Positions 22,657 through 33,337 of a DNA stretch of 64,000 nucleotides are shown here, one piece after another. The notes below the pieces were generated by a model. That model worked only from the letters and a program-made list of their open reading frames with translations. It was not told the DNA's origin and made no database searches. Source of the stretch: Hymenoscyphus infarciens. Lineage: Eukaryota > Ascomycota > Leotiomycetes > Helotiales > Helotiaceae. Each line of letters starts with the position of its first letter. The first letter of the stretch is position 1. The stretch spans positions 1 through 64,000 of the forward strand of contig LLCB01000192.1 of NCBI GenBank assembly GCA_001414345.1, written 5' to 3'. The position numbers and the translations under genes are program-made.

Positions 22657-24366
22657 CTACTTAGAAACTCTGCCCTCTTTAATCCTATCTACGAACCCCA
22701 TATTCTTCCTCCTCTCAATCTCAACAGCTCTCCTCCTCTGCTGCCTCAACTGAATGAGCTGCGAGCCCCCTATTCCAGCCGCATAACCACCTAAATGCGA
22801 AACATGATCAATCGTCCCAGACCTAGTTTTCAGATCCTTCCTCAGGGCGATGGTTTCAAAGAATACCACGAAACCGAGCAATGACAATGCTGATATGGAT
22901 GGCCAACCTTCCGGCGGGAACCCAAAGAAATCAGCCTTGTTATTTGCGTTGAGTGTGAGATAGGTGGCTATAAGTCCACAAATTGCCCCCGATGCACCGA
23001 GAGATAAGCGTGCCAAATTTTTGCAAAGTACCGAGGCGGTCAATGAAGCGAAGGTACCAAAGACACCTGAGCTGACATAGACCGCAAGGAAGTTGGCCCG
23101 ACCAATCTCATCGTGGAGTCGGGTTCCGATGAACCAGAGTAGAACCATGTTGAACGCGTAATGGGTGAAACTGGTATGCGAGAAAATGTTTCCTATGCTA
23201 CTGAGAGCATATGGGTAGGCGGTGACACTATAAAAGTACTTGTTCATGAACCTCCATGCTGGGGGTATCCTCCAAGCAATTAACACTGCTGTATTGATGG
23301 CAATGATTCCTGCTATCGTTGCAGCTGAAGGAGGAGTATCGGGCCACAATCTTGCCGAATTCTTGGGAGGTGTATAGACCAGAACGAATATAATACCGGC
23401 CGCTATTGTTGCTAACAAGACCAGCGCAGAAGGGAACAGTCGTTGGAAACTAGTCATTACAGGTGGCTCCATGGTATCTATGGTTTTTGCTCGCGCCACC
23501 CAGTGCCTGTATTTATCGCCCCCCCGATAGGTTTCCATCGTTACTTTCGGCTTCATGGTTTCCAACGATGTACTGGTATTTTGTGGTATCTCCTCCGGCT
23601 CGTTTAACCTCGCTTCCTCTTTCTCCTTCTCCTCTTGTTCTTTCCTCGCTGCTTCTCTGGCCTGGTCAGCTTTAACCATCTTCTTCACTTGACTCAACAC
23701 TCCATTCCCATATGGTCCATCTTCCGTTGTGGCCTGATTGGGTTCCCATTTGTCGCTTTTGAGGCTAGTGTCAACGACTTCCTCCCCCATTGCCGCAAGC
23801 TCCTCCTCTGCTCTTAACCCGGCATTCACAACCTCGTTTACTGGAACTGTCTTCCTCAGCCATTCAAGTCCAGTTTCTGTATGGCGCTTTGGGACACCGG
23901 GTACTGTAGTAATAGAATTGGGATCTTCGAGCGTTCCTGCCACCCGACATCCGTGTAATAGCTTCAAGAGTCGGTTCGCGGATGTAGTGTCTACCCGTTT
24001 TCCAAATATCTCTGCCACTTCATCTTTCGTTAAGGGGGTGGCTCGAAAAGGTAGGCCGGCCTTTGGGTTGTAGTCTTTTGGCAATTCGTTGAATTCCGTA
24101 AGTATGCGCTTCGAGGCATACGACCTAGTCACGGTTTGGCGTCCGAAGATCGAGTGCGAGTATGTCCCTTGGGCATCCCAACTCCATTGGCACAATCTAC
24201 CACCCTTTGTTCCCCTCGGCCGTGAATAAGAAGAATTCGAAATTGATCGAGTTTGGCGCTGGGCGAGCCTCGCGGCAAGGCTATCGATTTTGTAGCATGT
24301 TTGGAGAATGGGTCGACGATTTAGACATAGTGATCGTGAGGCTGGCGACCAGAGATTGGTGGTCAT
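22657..24366 (-). CDS. PCP1: Mitochondrial rhomboid-type intramembrane serine protease
   Basis: Rhomboids cut substrate proteins within the membrane; in yeast, mitochondrial Pcp1/Rbd1 processes Mgm1 and Ccp1 in the inner membrane. This is a single exon of 569 residues from the ATG at 24366, which gives an Arg/Ser-rich, acid-poor N-terminus suited to mitochondrial import (LAARLAQRQTRSISNSSYSR). An in-frame ATG 35 codons upstream is less likely. A first membrane span (LFPSALVLLATIAAGIIFVL) lies well before the core, as in the mitochondrial class with an extra N-terminal helix. The catalytic Ser is in LGASGAICG (Ser459) and the His in SHLGGYAAG (His524). HTSFTHYAFNMVLLWFIG matches the conserved H..HI..N rhomboid segment. 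Assignment to Pcp1 rather than another rhomboid rests on the targeting sequence and architecture. Confidence 0.9.
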   Translation of the reverse strand: MTTNLWSPASRSLCLNRRPILQTCYKIDSLAARLAQRQTRSISNSSYSRPRGTKGGRLCQWSWDAQGTYSHSIFGRQTVTRSYASKRILTEFNELPKDYNPKAGLPFRATPLTKDEVAEIFGKRVDTTSANRLLKLLHGCRVAGTLEDPNSITTVPGVPKRHTETGLEWLRKTVPVNEVVNAGLRAEEELAAMGEEVVDTSLKSDKWEPNQATTEDGPYGNGVLSQVKKMVKADQAREAARKEQEEKEKEEARLNEPEEIPQNTSTSLETMKPKVTMETYRGGDKYRHWVARAKTIDTMEPPVMTSFQRLFPSALVLLATIAAGIIFVLVYTPPKNSARLWPDTPPSAATIAGIIAINTAVLIAWRIPPAWRFMNKYFYSVTAYPYALSSIGNIFSHTSFTHYAFNMVLLWFIGTRLHDEIGRANFLAVYVSSGVFGTFASLTASVLCKNLARLSLGASGAICGLIATYLTLNANNKADFFGFPPEGWPSISALSLLGFVVFFETIALRKDLKTRSGTIDHVSHLGGYAAGIGGSQLIQLRQQRRRAVEIERRKNMGFVDRIKEGRVSK

Positions 24367-24675
24367 AGCTGCCCCAATTATCATAAGAAATTGTACATAG
24401 AAGGCAAAGAGATCCTTCGTTCTCGAAGCTCTGAAGAAGAAAAAGGAACCGTGTATTGTCGCAAGCTCCAAATTGTGACTCCAGAAGCCCAGAGCTTTCC
24501 CTGTACAGGCCCCAGATTTTTTGATGCCCCACCAAAGCGCGTCACCCTCGCAACCTGGAGCTTCAACACCAGGCCAGAAGCAATCGCCTCTCGCTCAACA
24601 AACAAACAACAACAACATACTTGAACCAAATCCAGATCCGCAACTCAATTACGAAACCCTCTACAAAAGCCAAAA
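24367..24675. promoter_or_regulatory. Divergent intergenic region, rhomboid gene / TMA17-like gene
   Basis: 309 bp lie between the two opposed start codons. Short frames on both strands overlap here and none resembles a gene. The segment just before 24676 is C/A-rich, common for fungal 5' leaders. No factor site identified. Confidence 0.4.
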
Positions 24676-25299
24676 ATGTCCTCAGAAACCACCCCCATAA
24701 ACCCCGCCCGCTTCGCCGAAGCTCTCAAAGACCTCCCCCTCGAAACCCTCCACTTCAAAGGCGCCGAAATCCGCAACAGCATAGCACACCTCGACTACTC
24801 CAACGAGCAACTCAAACCCTTCGCCGACGGTACCGAACCATCTGCAAACGGTGTCCCAGACCAAGATTGCCTCGATGCCATTAAGGAAAACGAGATTGTC
24901 ATTGCGCGCATGCAGGAGCGGATACACTTATTGAAAGCAGAAGTTGAGGGACGGGGAAGCAGTTGGTTGGAGTTTAGTACTGTGGAGGAGTTGACGGAAA
25001 GTACAAATCAGGAGGGAGAGGAGAGATTGGTTAATGGGACTGGGGAGGGACATGTGGAGGGTGAGGGTGAGGGTGAGGGCCAGGAGAGGAGTTCTGGGAG
25101 TAACCCTTGGACGGATGGGACTTTTCAGACGGGGCGAATTGTTAATGGGGAGATGCAAGTCGATGGGAATCAAACAAGTAATGGACCAGCAAATGGGACG
25201 AGCACGGGTGGAAGACTGAATGACGAGGCTTTGAGAAGAGCCATGGAGGAGAGAATGAGAGCACTGGCTACGGATGATGAAGAAGGCATGCATCTATAA
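24676..25299 (+). CDS. TMA17: Tma17/Adc17-like proteasome assembly chaperone
   Basis: In yeast Tma17 (Adc17) is a stress-induced chaperone that helps assemble the 19S proteasome base by binding Rpt6. This 207-residue protein shows the family pattern: LKDLPLETLHFKGAEIRNSI followed by AHLDYSNEQLKPF (about residues 16-49), then a variable acidic loop and the second helix DAIKENEIVIARMQERIHLL (about 68-87). The C-terminal 110 residues are low in complexity and longer than in yeast (150 total), with a Gly-Glu run EGEGEGEG encoded by a GAGGGT-type microsatellite near 25058-25080. The coding strand shifts from C-rich to G-rich after about codon 85. The family match is from memory of the yeast protein and is good over both helices, so the function is likely conserved. 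Confidence 0.8.
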   Translation: MSSETTPINPARFAEALKDLPLETLHFKGAEIRNSIAHLDYSNEQLKPFADGTEPSANGVPDQDCLDAIKENEIVIARMQERIHLLKAEVEGRGSSWLEFSTVEELTESTNQEGEERLVNGTGEGHVEGEGEGEGQERSSGSNPWTDGTFQTGRIVNGEMQVDGNQTSNGPANGTSTGGRLNDEALRRAMEERMRALATDDEEGMHL

Positions 25300-26091
25300 A
25301 GTACGAAATCAGCGGCCGAGATTTATGAATGAATGAACCAAAAACCCAATACTATTTGATACCCGGGATGCGTTGGCGCAAAAGTCGATAGAGAATGAGA
25401 ACTATGAAAATTCAAGGGATCTTGGGAGACCTCGCTCTGTGACTTGGGGACGTAGGAATTCGTAACTGGTCAAGAGCAAACTGGTGTGTCCCCTCAATTG
25501 CTTAACCAAGACTCTGAAAACCCAATCTTGGTTTCTCAAAAGGTTTAGGCTTCATGTTACCTTCGTCCATCTAGAGGAGTTAGGATAGCTAGCTGTAGAA
25601 GGGAAAGACAACAGTCAACCCGGAAAATTGGAAGCGGGCTCAGGGTCGCTCCTTCCCTCTGCACTCTACAAAGAGCCTTCTCTTGGAATGACTTTTGCCA
25701 AATGTCATAACATTTATGGAGTCACTTCAAACTAGGAGACAGCAGAAGTGGGTTGGTGAGATGAATATTTATTGATTGTACTGTTAACCACTTTGATTTG
25801 ATTGATTCCTTTTCCTAAAAGCATTTTCCCTATCCTAGATGCAATGCAGCCCGGCAAAACGCCAATTCCAATGGCTCACCAAAAAACGCAATGCATAAAA
25901 CTTGCAAATGCGCAAGAGAAAGAAAGAAGAAAACGCCATACTCCATGCATACATGCTTCCCAGCAATGGGGCCAATCCCATGGATGTGGAGTGAACAAAA
26001 GAGATAAAAAAGTGGTCTGAGGACTAAGTATGTAGTTTGAAAGGGATAGTTAGTGTTTGAAGGTTTCAACGCCGAATACAGGGATTTTTTT
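25300..26091. other. Intergenic between convergent genes, no gene seen
   Basis: Holds the 3' ends of the TMA17-like gene and the following minus-strand gene. Short frames on both strands around 25800-26140 overlap the 3' flank and show no motif. Confidence 0.5.
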
Positions 26092-27345
26092 CTAGGAAAG
26101 TTGCTCGGGTGTTGGAGCATTTTCTGCTGATAAATTATCAACGCGGGATTTGGTCATTTCGGGTGCTTTTGGGCTCGAGTTTGGAATTGTAGTTGTAGAA
26201 AGTGATGTTTTGGAGGATGGTTGCTCCTTGGTGGTAACATCACTGTTTGTGGAATTCGAGGAAAGCTCCCTTAATGGTAAATCTCCACCTGTAACTTTGG
26301 GAACCAGGTTTGAGGAGCTGACAATTGTTTTCAGGTGTGGTCTTGGAGACAGTTGGCTCATTTCAGAGCCTTTGACGGGTTCGGGAAGAGTTGGCAATAC
26401 CTGCTCGAGGGTGTCCATGGAGGAGTTCCTGGTAGGCGTAGATATCGACAAAGGCGGTGGCTTACGTTTCTTGTTCATGACACTGGAGTCTTCCGACAGT
26501 TCCGGCGAAGTGCTTCTATTGCTTTCGTATCGCTGTAATCTTGGCCGACTCGATCTAGGTGTCTTTGATCCTGCCCTCGATGGAGTCTCGCCTCGTTGCA
26601 TTTTTGAATCGAGCGTTCTTTCCGTCATCTGTCGGCTCAAAGAATTCTTGATAGTACTTCCATCACTGTCTGCTCGGTTTCTGTTTACTCTGACTTTCCC
26701 CTCCATTACTTTCGCGGAGGGTGGTGGTTGGAGCATCCACCTTGTCTCCTCCCTGCTAGTATGTGAACTAACCACAGGAGGGTGTAAATCATTGACTGGG
26801 GGATTCCTTGACATATAATAGGGCTCCTCCTCCTTCAATGGTGATTTGCTGAGAAGTCGACCTGCAGACTCCCCTGCTTTTGCAATGACATGTTTTATTT
26901 TTTGGCCTGATCCCTGGAAGTCGATACCCCACAGCGCCTCATCTTCTCGTTGATAACGTTTTCGATTCCAATCGTCGCCCGACAACCGGGAGCCATCCAC
27001 TGCTGTAGGGCTACTAGGAGCGTCCGTACTCATTCCAGTACTCCCAGCATAACTGCTCCCTTGCCCCGCGGTATTCAACGCCCTTTGGCTTGGATTTTTG
27101 TTCGAGCCCTTGTCCTTCTTTTGCGGAGGTCCAGGCCCCATCATGATCTCCTCGGTCCAATATGGGTTTGTCGAGAAAGGCGAAGGGTGTCTATACAGTC
27201 CAGGTTGCTCGGTCTCCAATGCCTGTTTCTCTGCTCGCTCGCGCTTTGCCTGAACCTTAGCCTTGCGCCGGTGGCTGATCTTCGAGCAAGTGCTGCATGA
27301 TAGGACATAGAATACAACCGACTGGATAGCAACATCGAGCGACAT
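26092..27345 (-). CDS. Ser/Pro-rich protein with N-terminal hydrophobic segment, unknown
   Basis: From the ATG at 27345 the protein has 417 residues. The N-terminus MSLDVAIQSVVFYVLSCSTC is hydrophobic and is followed by a very basic stretch (KISHRRKAKVQAKRERAEKQ), as in a short signal anchor with a cytosolic body or a Cys-rich palmitoylated end (CSTC). The remainder is disordered in character, rich in Ser, Pro, Lys and Arg, with conserved-looking islands such as GLYRHPSPFSTNPYWTEEI and DEALWGIDFQGSGQKIKHVI. The frame is open 58 codons further upstream, but that part is unlike protein. I recognise it only as a type of fungal conserved hypothetical protein; no function can be given. Confidence 0.65.
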   Translation of the reverse strand: MSLDVAIQSVVFYVLSCSTCSKISHRRKAKVQAKRERAEKQALETEQPGLYRHPSPFSTNPYWTEEIMMGPGPPQKKDKGSNKNPSQRALNTAGQGSSYAGSTGMSTDAPSSPTAVDGSRLSGDDWNRKRYQREDEALWGIDFQGSGQKIKHVIAKAGESAGRLLSKSPLKEEEPYYMSRNPPVNDLHPPVVSSHTSREETRWMLQPPPSAKVMEGKVRVNRNRADSDGSTIKNSLSRQMTERTLDSKMQRGETPSRAGSKTPRSSRPRLQRYESNRSTSPELSEDSSVMNKKRKPPPLSISTPTRNSSMDTLEQVLPTLPEPVKGSEMSQLSPRPHLKTIVSSSNLVPKVTGGDLPLRELSSNSTNSDVTTKEQPSSKTSLSTTTIPNSSPKAPEMTKSRVDNLSAENAPTPEQLS

Positions 27346-28169
27346 TTCGACCGCGAATGGATGTTGAGTGTAGAAATATGGCGGACGGCGTAACGGAGGG
27401 CTTGGTTTATAACGACATGAGGTGTGATGTTGAATGTGATCGTGACTGGGCTTGTTTCGAAAGGTGACTTGGAGTTCCCGGGACCCAAAAAGACGCAATC
27501 CCCTCTCGACGTGAATCAATCTGACGTGTTGAATCGGATAGCGGATTTAAAATATTTCCACCCGGTCGCCCCTCGTATGCGCTGACGCTGTACCAAATGT
27601 GGGAAAGTAGTTGGTTGGTATGCGATACCCCTGACACCAACCTTCCCAAGATGTGTTTTGTATTTGATCAGAGGATTCGAAAGCTCGCAAGGCGCAATGT
27701 TCTAGGGCCGTGGTGTTTCGGGTTTGGAGAGACCAAGATACGACTGATTCGGAAGTTGGGTGTTCTACGAAATATATGTGAAGAGAAGCAGCAGCGGAGA
27801 AAGGACAAATGGAAGGGTTTAGTTTTCAATTGCACGAACTTGTGGAGTCGCGGTCGATTTGGAGTAAATGTGCTGTTCGTATCGAATGGAAGGTAAGTGG
27901 AAGGAAAGGAAATTGGGCGTGGTGCTTGTGGTTGCAATGGAGGAGGCGGAGGAGCGGCGTGGGCATCGGTCGTTAGAGTCGCGAGCGATCTGGTCATTGA
28001 CTACTCGATCTTCTAGCAGGAGCTATCCACATAACCTGTAGTGGTGATTCAAGACGTGGACGTGGACTTCAGGCCGCTGCGCTGCGATGCAGGTCAAGAG
28101 ATATGACGTGTGCAATTGAAGGCATTCCTGAGTCGAGACTCCTGAGAGGACAAGAGACAAGAGACAGGA

Positions 28170-28202
28170 GGCGAGGGGGAGGCGAGGGGGAGGCGAGGGG
28201 GA
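28170..28202. repeat. Tandem repeat, 11-nt unit, 3 copies
   Basis: Three perfect copies of the unit GGCGAGGGGGA, in a strongly purine-rich stretch from about 28125 to 28210. Confidence 0.9.
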
Positions 28203-29150
28203 GGAGGACAGCGGTGGTGTTGGTGTGGGAAGGAATGTGTTTCGTATTGGAGGCGCGATTGCCGAGTTGTAATTGGTTAATGCAGGCCAGGAGTTACCAG
28301 CCTGTTTTGGCAGTCTGAATGCAGTTTGGCCTTACGCAGTCGCACGCACAACTGCGGGGGATTTTCATAGCCTCCACTGTCCTACTTAGTACAAGGCGCA
28401 AAAAGACGCAAGATAATATTCCAATTTACTGGTGCTATTCGGAGCTATTCTGCTGGCCCAAATTAAGCGAGACACCGGTTTACCCTACCCAGTAGAGGAG
28501 AACAGGAGAACCCCTCAATTGATCGACACTTCAAGAACTTTGTACGCGTCAAACCCCCACACCCACTTCTAGAGAGCTTTCTGCGGTGCTACCCCCAAGC
28601 AACCTTGTTCCAACCGCAGTTCATGATATCATAATACTCCGTACTTACTATAACACCATGTGCTGCAATTCAACGTCCTCGGAACTCGGGAACAACTGTG
28701 GTACAAGTATTACTCGTACTCTACTTCGTTATGTAGGGTGGGTACTAAACAAAGATTCTGGTAACATCAAGAGTACTTGAATTTATTCAACCACATCGAC
28801 ATCACAATACTGAAATCAACAAGTTCAAGACACTAATTTATTCTGCTATGCTACATACCATAGCATGTCGAAGAGAATTACACTCTCCTGGCCGCAGATT
28901 GTGATACAGACATTGTGTGTCTCCCAAATTTTGAATGAACCATCGAACTCAGAATAGGTGAACGCCATGCCCCTAAAAAGCAAAATTCTGGAATACATGA
29001 TAGTGGCCCTATGCAAATCTGCCTCTCAATCCCTCCAAGTGACATGCAGACGCAAAACACCGACGAGTTCGGCGCAATGACGACGTGACGAAAATGCGAT
29101 TCAATGTACAACTGTAAGGAAAATCTCAAGGTGAGGTTGAATGTGGAGAA

Positions 29151-29170
29151 GGGGGGGGGGGGGGGGGGGG
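29151..29170. repeat. G20 homopolymer
   Basis: Twenty consecutive G on the plus strand. It lies 73 bp beyond the stop codon of the minus-strand gene ending at 29244, so it would be a C-run in that gene's 3' UTR if transcribed. Length may be affected by sequencing error. Confidence 0.9.
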
Positions 29171-29243
29171 TTCTTCGGCATGTTGGCTCTTCGATATCCA
29201 CCAAAGTCGACCAGACCATCCTCCCAAAGTTATGGTTTTACAA

Positions 29244-30654
29244 TTATGCGACCTCCCACTCGTCATCTTGATCCTCGTGCTCTTGCTCGACAACCTCTCC
29301 GGTCTTGGTGACATGAGCAGTGGTCGTCTTCCACTTTTGACCTGCGCCTGTTGGGGGAATAACAGCAGGGACACCAAAGTCCTCCTGCTCGACCTTGGCA
29401 CTTGGCTTCTCGACCTTTGCGGCAACTTTCTCCTCAGCCTTTTTTCTCTCCTTGGTCTTGGCCTTGACAGTTTGCCATTCATCCGACTCCTCAATTGCAA
29501 TGCGCTCTTGCTCCTCCTCAGATGGCAGCGAAGAGTAGTTTTTCTGCCAGTCACTTCCCGCAAGTTCGCTCTCGGAATATTGGGTCTCGTTGGCGGGTGC
29601 GGCAGCTGGCTGCGATGCTTTCTTGGCTGGCTCGTAGGTATCAAGAAGTTGGACCTTTTCTGCTGGCTTGGAGTCATTGGAGGAGGTGCCGTTGGTAGGG
29701 GCAACCCAGGCAGATTCAGCAGGTGCTTTGGTTGCCATGAAAGTGCTGCCATCCTTCGCTGCGCGACCCTCGGCCTCCCGAGCGGTGCGACGTTGCTTTT
29801 CCATCAGCGCTTTTCGCTCCTTTTCGTCTTCCTCGCGAGCTTGCTTGGCAGCCTCGGCCTTCTTTCGGTTCTGGCGTTGCTTCTTCGTCTCGACAGCTTC
29901 GAAGGAGGCAGGTTGCTTGCTCTTTTTTGGTTGGGATGGGTTGGCTGGCTCGGTGATCTTGAGGACAGAAGGCCCGGCAGATGGTTGCTCTAGCATGTCA
30001 GAAATGCCATTCTTAGAAAAAAAAAAACAATGTTAGCATTGAGCACATTCAAATCGAGGCCAATTTGTAGATGCCAAGAATAACAGGGGAAATACATACC
30101 GAAGCAGGAGTCTCCACGGCGGTTGCGCTCAATTCAGGGGAGTTCACTGATGATTGATCGTCATCAGCATCGCCGCCAGTTGCAGATGAGGGAGCGGTGG
30201 CATTATCAGAGCTGGCCTCCACAGCCGCCTTTTCTTGTGCCTTTTCAGCTTTCTCCTGAGCCTTCGATTGCTTGACCGATTTTTGCTTTGTCGCGGCTTG
30301 TGATTTACCACTGATGACATGGCCTGCTTTGATGCTTGAAAGTTGCCTGGCGAATTCCTTGTTATCAACATCATCATCACGCTCATTGCTGATTGGGACA
30401 CTGGTGATGGGCTTCTCCTCGCGAACTGCCTTGGGAGCTGGTGGGGCCTTTTTCTTCTGCGACTTCTTGACGGCCTGATCACCACCACTGCTCAACCCTC
30501 CATCCTTATTGGATTTCTTCTCCTTTTGTTTCTCCCGAGGCTCAATTGGCTTGCTTCGTTGTTTGGTTGATGGCCGAGGTGCCTTCGATCTGTGGTAGTA
30601 CCAGAATCCACCACCCACGGCAACCACAGCGACCCAGCCGCCAAGTGTGCTCAT
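29244..30654 (-). CDS. Membrane-anchored Lys/Glu-rich protein, unknown (2 exons)
   Basis: Exon 1 30654-30100 and exon 2 30011-29244, joined across an 88-nt phase-0 intron with donor GTATGT, perfect branch TGCTAACA and a poly-T tract before CTAAG. This gives 440 residues; starts 3 or 14 codons further upstream (30663, 30696) are in frame. The N-terminus has one hydrophobic segment (LGGWVAVVAVGGGFWYYH) followed by a basic stretch, so the protein is probably anchored with its long body in the cytosol, plausibly on the ER. The body is charged and low in complexity, with coiled-coil-like Ala/Lys/Glu runs. The C-terminal island SDWQKNYSSLPSEEEQER and the end DEDDEWEVA-like DQDDEWEVA seem conserved-looking. 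The architecture recalls signal-anchor ribosome-associated or metadherin-like proteins, but I make no assignment. Confidence 0.75.
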
Positions 30655-31490
30655 GATAGCCATATTGTTTGGAAATGCCTCGCAGCAAGCTGTCACTGCC
30701 GGGTCCGACTACAGATGTGGGAAGTGCTGAGAGGGCGTCGCCAATGACCAAGAATGGCGAAGGCGAAGGCGAAGGCGAAGGAGTTGGGAGTTGGGAGAGG
30801 GAGGGTCGAAATAAAGACAGTAGGTAGGTATTGTAAGGACGTAGCCGTAGATCTAGGACGGGAGACGTGTTCAAGCTCCTGAAGGTCAATCGGCTAAGCC
30901 TGACCCGACTAGCGCGTATCGGTGGTGAACACTGAAGACACATTTACGGGTGCCAAGCCAAGCACCTGCAGGCACTTCCAGCCTTCAGGGTTACGAGTAC
31001 TCCGGAACAATCGGCAATAAAAGCGGCACTACATGTGTCTGTCTATTCACAGCTACTCTCTGAAGCAGAACCAGGCTATTATGACAAACGAATTTTAGGT
31101 GAATGGCTATTTTACCTAATTAAATCCAGGTCTTCTTCTTATGGAACTTTAAGTCACGAATTTGGCTTAATTTGGCTTAATTTGGCAACCTTTCCAGCTT
31201 CAAGGTTCTTCAGGTACTTGTACAGAAGCTAGATAAAGCATGCCGCTTTCCATGTCAGATCACTGAACGGGGAAGGAGTGACCCCCGTAGCCCGCCCATC
31301 AAAAAGGTGGGATGAAGAGGGGTCTTTCAATGTAAACTGCTGCATTAACAATATTGTCCGCTTGCCCTCACTGACAACCACGACTCTCTCATCGCGGTCA
31401 AAAGAGCAGGCAAAAGTGCTTAATAGAATAAAAACCTGTCTAGCTATACCTCTGTATAATATAGAAATTCCCCTCAAAAGATTGCAGACC
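30655..31490. other. Divergent intergenic region with two simple repeats
   Basis: Upstream of the membrane-anchored gene and of the nucleoside hydrolase gene. It contains a hexamer run of GGCGAA at about 30755-30780 and three copies of AATTTGGCTT-like units at about 31159-31187. No gene recognised. Confidence 0.5.
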
Positions 31491-33337
31491 ATGGCTGCTC
31501 CTCGTAACCGTATCATTATTGATACAGATCCAGGTGTGTTCCCCCCCCAGAACTTGAAGCAATGACCATTTGCCTATCTAACTTCTAATAGGGGTCGACG
31601 ATGTTCTCGCTCTGTTGTTAGCATTAGCCGCAAACCCTGACGAGATTGAACTTCTCCTCATTTCGGTCACTTACGGAAATGTTGAGGCTCAAAGGTGTTA
31701 TCCTACAATGAAGTTTTAACGAGCGCTCGCTAATCTTTGCAGTTGTTTACGAAATGTCGTCGCCTTATTCCACATTATTGAGAAAGAGATGGAGTGGCGA
31801 AGAGCTCGTGGGCAAGCCGAGGGATTTGAGACCATGTTGAGCTCAAAGCCTTTGGTTGCTGTTGGTGCTGACCATCCTCTGGAAGATGAGATGCTCATGG
31901 CCGACTATTTTCGTGAGAGCCTTCTCCTGCCTTTTTCTGTTAAACTCCGCTAATGATTCATTCTAGACGGAATTGATGGCCTTGCTGGTGTCTCCACTTC
32001 TGTGAGTTTTCTCAAAGTCTCCAATGATTCTCAAATTCTTTTCTCATCAACCTCTTTCTTAAAAACGTACTTCAATGCTTCTCCCAGTCCAGGATGTTCC
32101 CCAAAGTAATCTAGCGAGTTTTCTGTTTGTCAATGTCTTCGCTCTGATGAAGTGAGCCATCTTTATTGTGATGTTCTGACAGTAGTCTTGTCTGTCAACT
32201 CTATCTAAATACCATTTTCGCTCCTTGCTCATTCCACCATGTTCTTAGGCATTTCTATTCTTGAATTGTTTGGACCATCCTTCTATCATCCACTAAGATT
32301 GAGGTCACCTGCTAACCAGAAAACAGCACCCTCACCTGTCTCCAGCGGACAGCTGGAAAACCTTGTTTGAGCCTCCTAAGCCAGGAGCAACTGCAGAAGA
32401 AATTGCAGAAGCTCACGAATTGGCCTCTCCATCAAAGTCTTTCCGGGCATCTCAACTTCCTGCACACAAGGAAATCCTACGTCTTCTCAGGGAGAATCCC
32501 AAAGACACCATCACAATTGTTGCCATCGGGCCTCTCACCAACTTGGCACTCGCAGCCGCCGAAGACCCCGAGACATTCCTGAAAGTGAAGGAAGTTGTTG
32601 TCATGGGAGGAGCAATTGATGTCGAGGGAAACATTACGCCCGTTGCTGAGTTCAACACCTACGCTGACGCTGTCGCCACCGCTCGTGTTTTTGCCCTGAC
32701 ATCTCCCACACCGTCCTCAACAATGCCGCCAGTCCCCGCAAATAAAACCACCCTACCAGCATATCCCAAAGGACTCTCAAGAACTCTGAATCTTACCCTT
32801 TTCCCACTCGATATCACTTCTCCTCATCTCCTCCATAGGTCGCACTTCAAAACAAAACTGGATCCTCTGATTGCGGCTGGAAGTCCACTGGCTGAGTGGA
32901 CTTCTGTCTTCGTCCTCAAGACCTACGAAAAAATCGAGTTCCTCACCAGAAAGCAAGCAAACCCTGGTTTGGAGATGCACGACCCGTTGTGCGTGTGGTA
33001 TATGATTTCCCGCTCAGCTCCTTCTTGGTTGTTGTCCCCCAAGTCCCCAGAAGATATCCGTGTCGAGACTTCTGGTCAATGGACAAGAGGAATGCATGTT
33101 ATCGATCGCCGTAACCGCAAGAAGGAAGGTGAGGAAACACAAGTCAAGAGCCCAGGAGCTGTGGATATCACCAATCCCATGGAAAGTTTGAGTGTTGGTG
33201 AGGAAACTCATGGTGACCCTGTTGGAGATAATGGAAGCTGGCTCACTGCCGGCAGAGGCAACCGAGTGAATAGAATTGTTGGGAGTCCTGGAGAAGATGA
33301 CTTTGGACCATATCTTTTGGACCGGGTGTTCGGTTGA
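31491..33337 (+). CDS. URH1: Inosine-uridine preferring nucleoside hydrolase (5 exons)
   Basis: The enzyme splits the N-glycosidic bond of nucleosides to give ribose and base in nucleoside salvage. The model has exons 31491-31533, 31592-31694, 31743-31912, 31967-32001 and 32327-33337, giving 453 residues in frame throughout. The Ca-binding signature DTDPGVDD (residues 11-18) is built across intron 1. Further family motifs: ISVTYGN, then FHGIDGL across intron 3, MGGAIDVEGNITPVAEFN (to about residue 227) and the conserved MHDPL with His335-Asp336. All key residues look intact. Introns 1-3 are 48-58 nt; intron 4 is 325 nt and flanks a 35-nt exon. After exon 4 the reading HPHLSPADSW fits family homologues. 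The C-terminus is longer than in bacterial enzymes. URH1 is the yeast name for this family; substrate choice cannot be read from sequence. Confidence 0.9.

Larger units (their letters stand above)
27346..29243. other. Long intergenic region with simple repeats, no gene seen
   Basis: About 1.9 kb without a credible gene. It includes the promoter side of the 27345 gene, a short G-rich tandem repeat at 28170-28202 and a G20 run at 29151-29170. Frames such as minus 27668-27997 and plus 28103-28318 are Pro- or Arg/Gly-rich products of biased sequence. Confidence 0.5.

Noticed and set aside
26150..26818. A 222-codon plus-strand frame
   Set aside because: It is antisense to the Ser/Pro-rich gene at 26092-27345 and has no family-like sequence.
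27668..27997. A 109-codon Pro-rich minus-strand frame upstream of the 27345 gene
   Set aside because: No splice link to that gene and only low-complexity sequence; more likely promoter DNA.
28170..28202. Possible CRISPR-like or telomere-like array
   Set aside because: Only three direct 11-nt copies with no spacers, and the unit is not a telomere repeat.
29232..29993. A 253-codon plus-strand frame rich in Leu, Gly and Cys
   Set aside because: It is antisense to exon 2 of the minus-strand Lys/Glu-rich gene, whose biased codons keep the opposite strand open.
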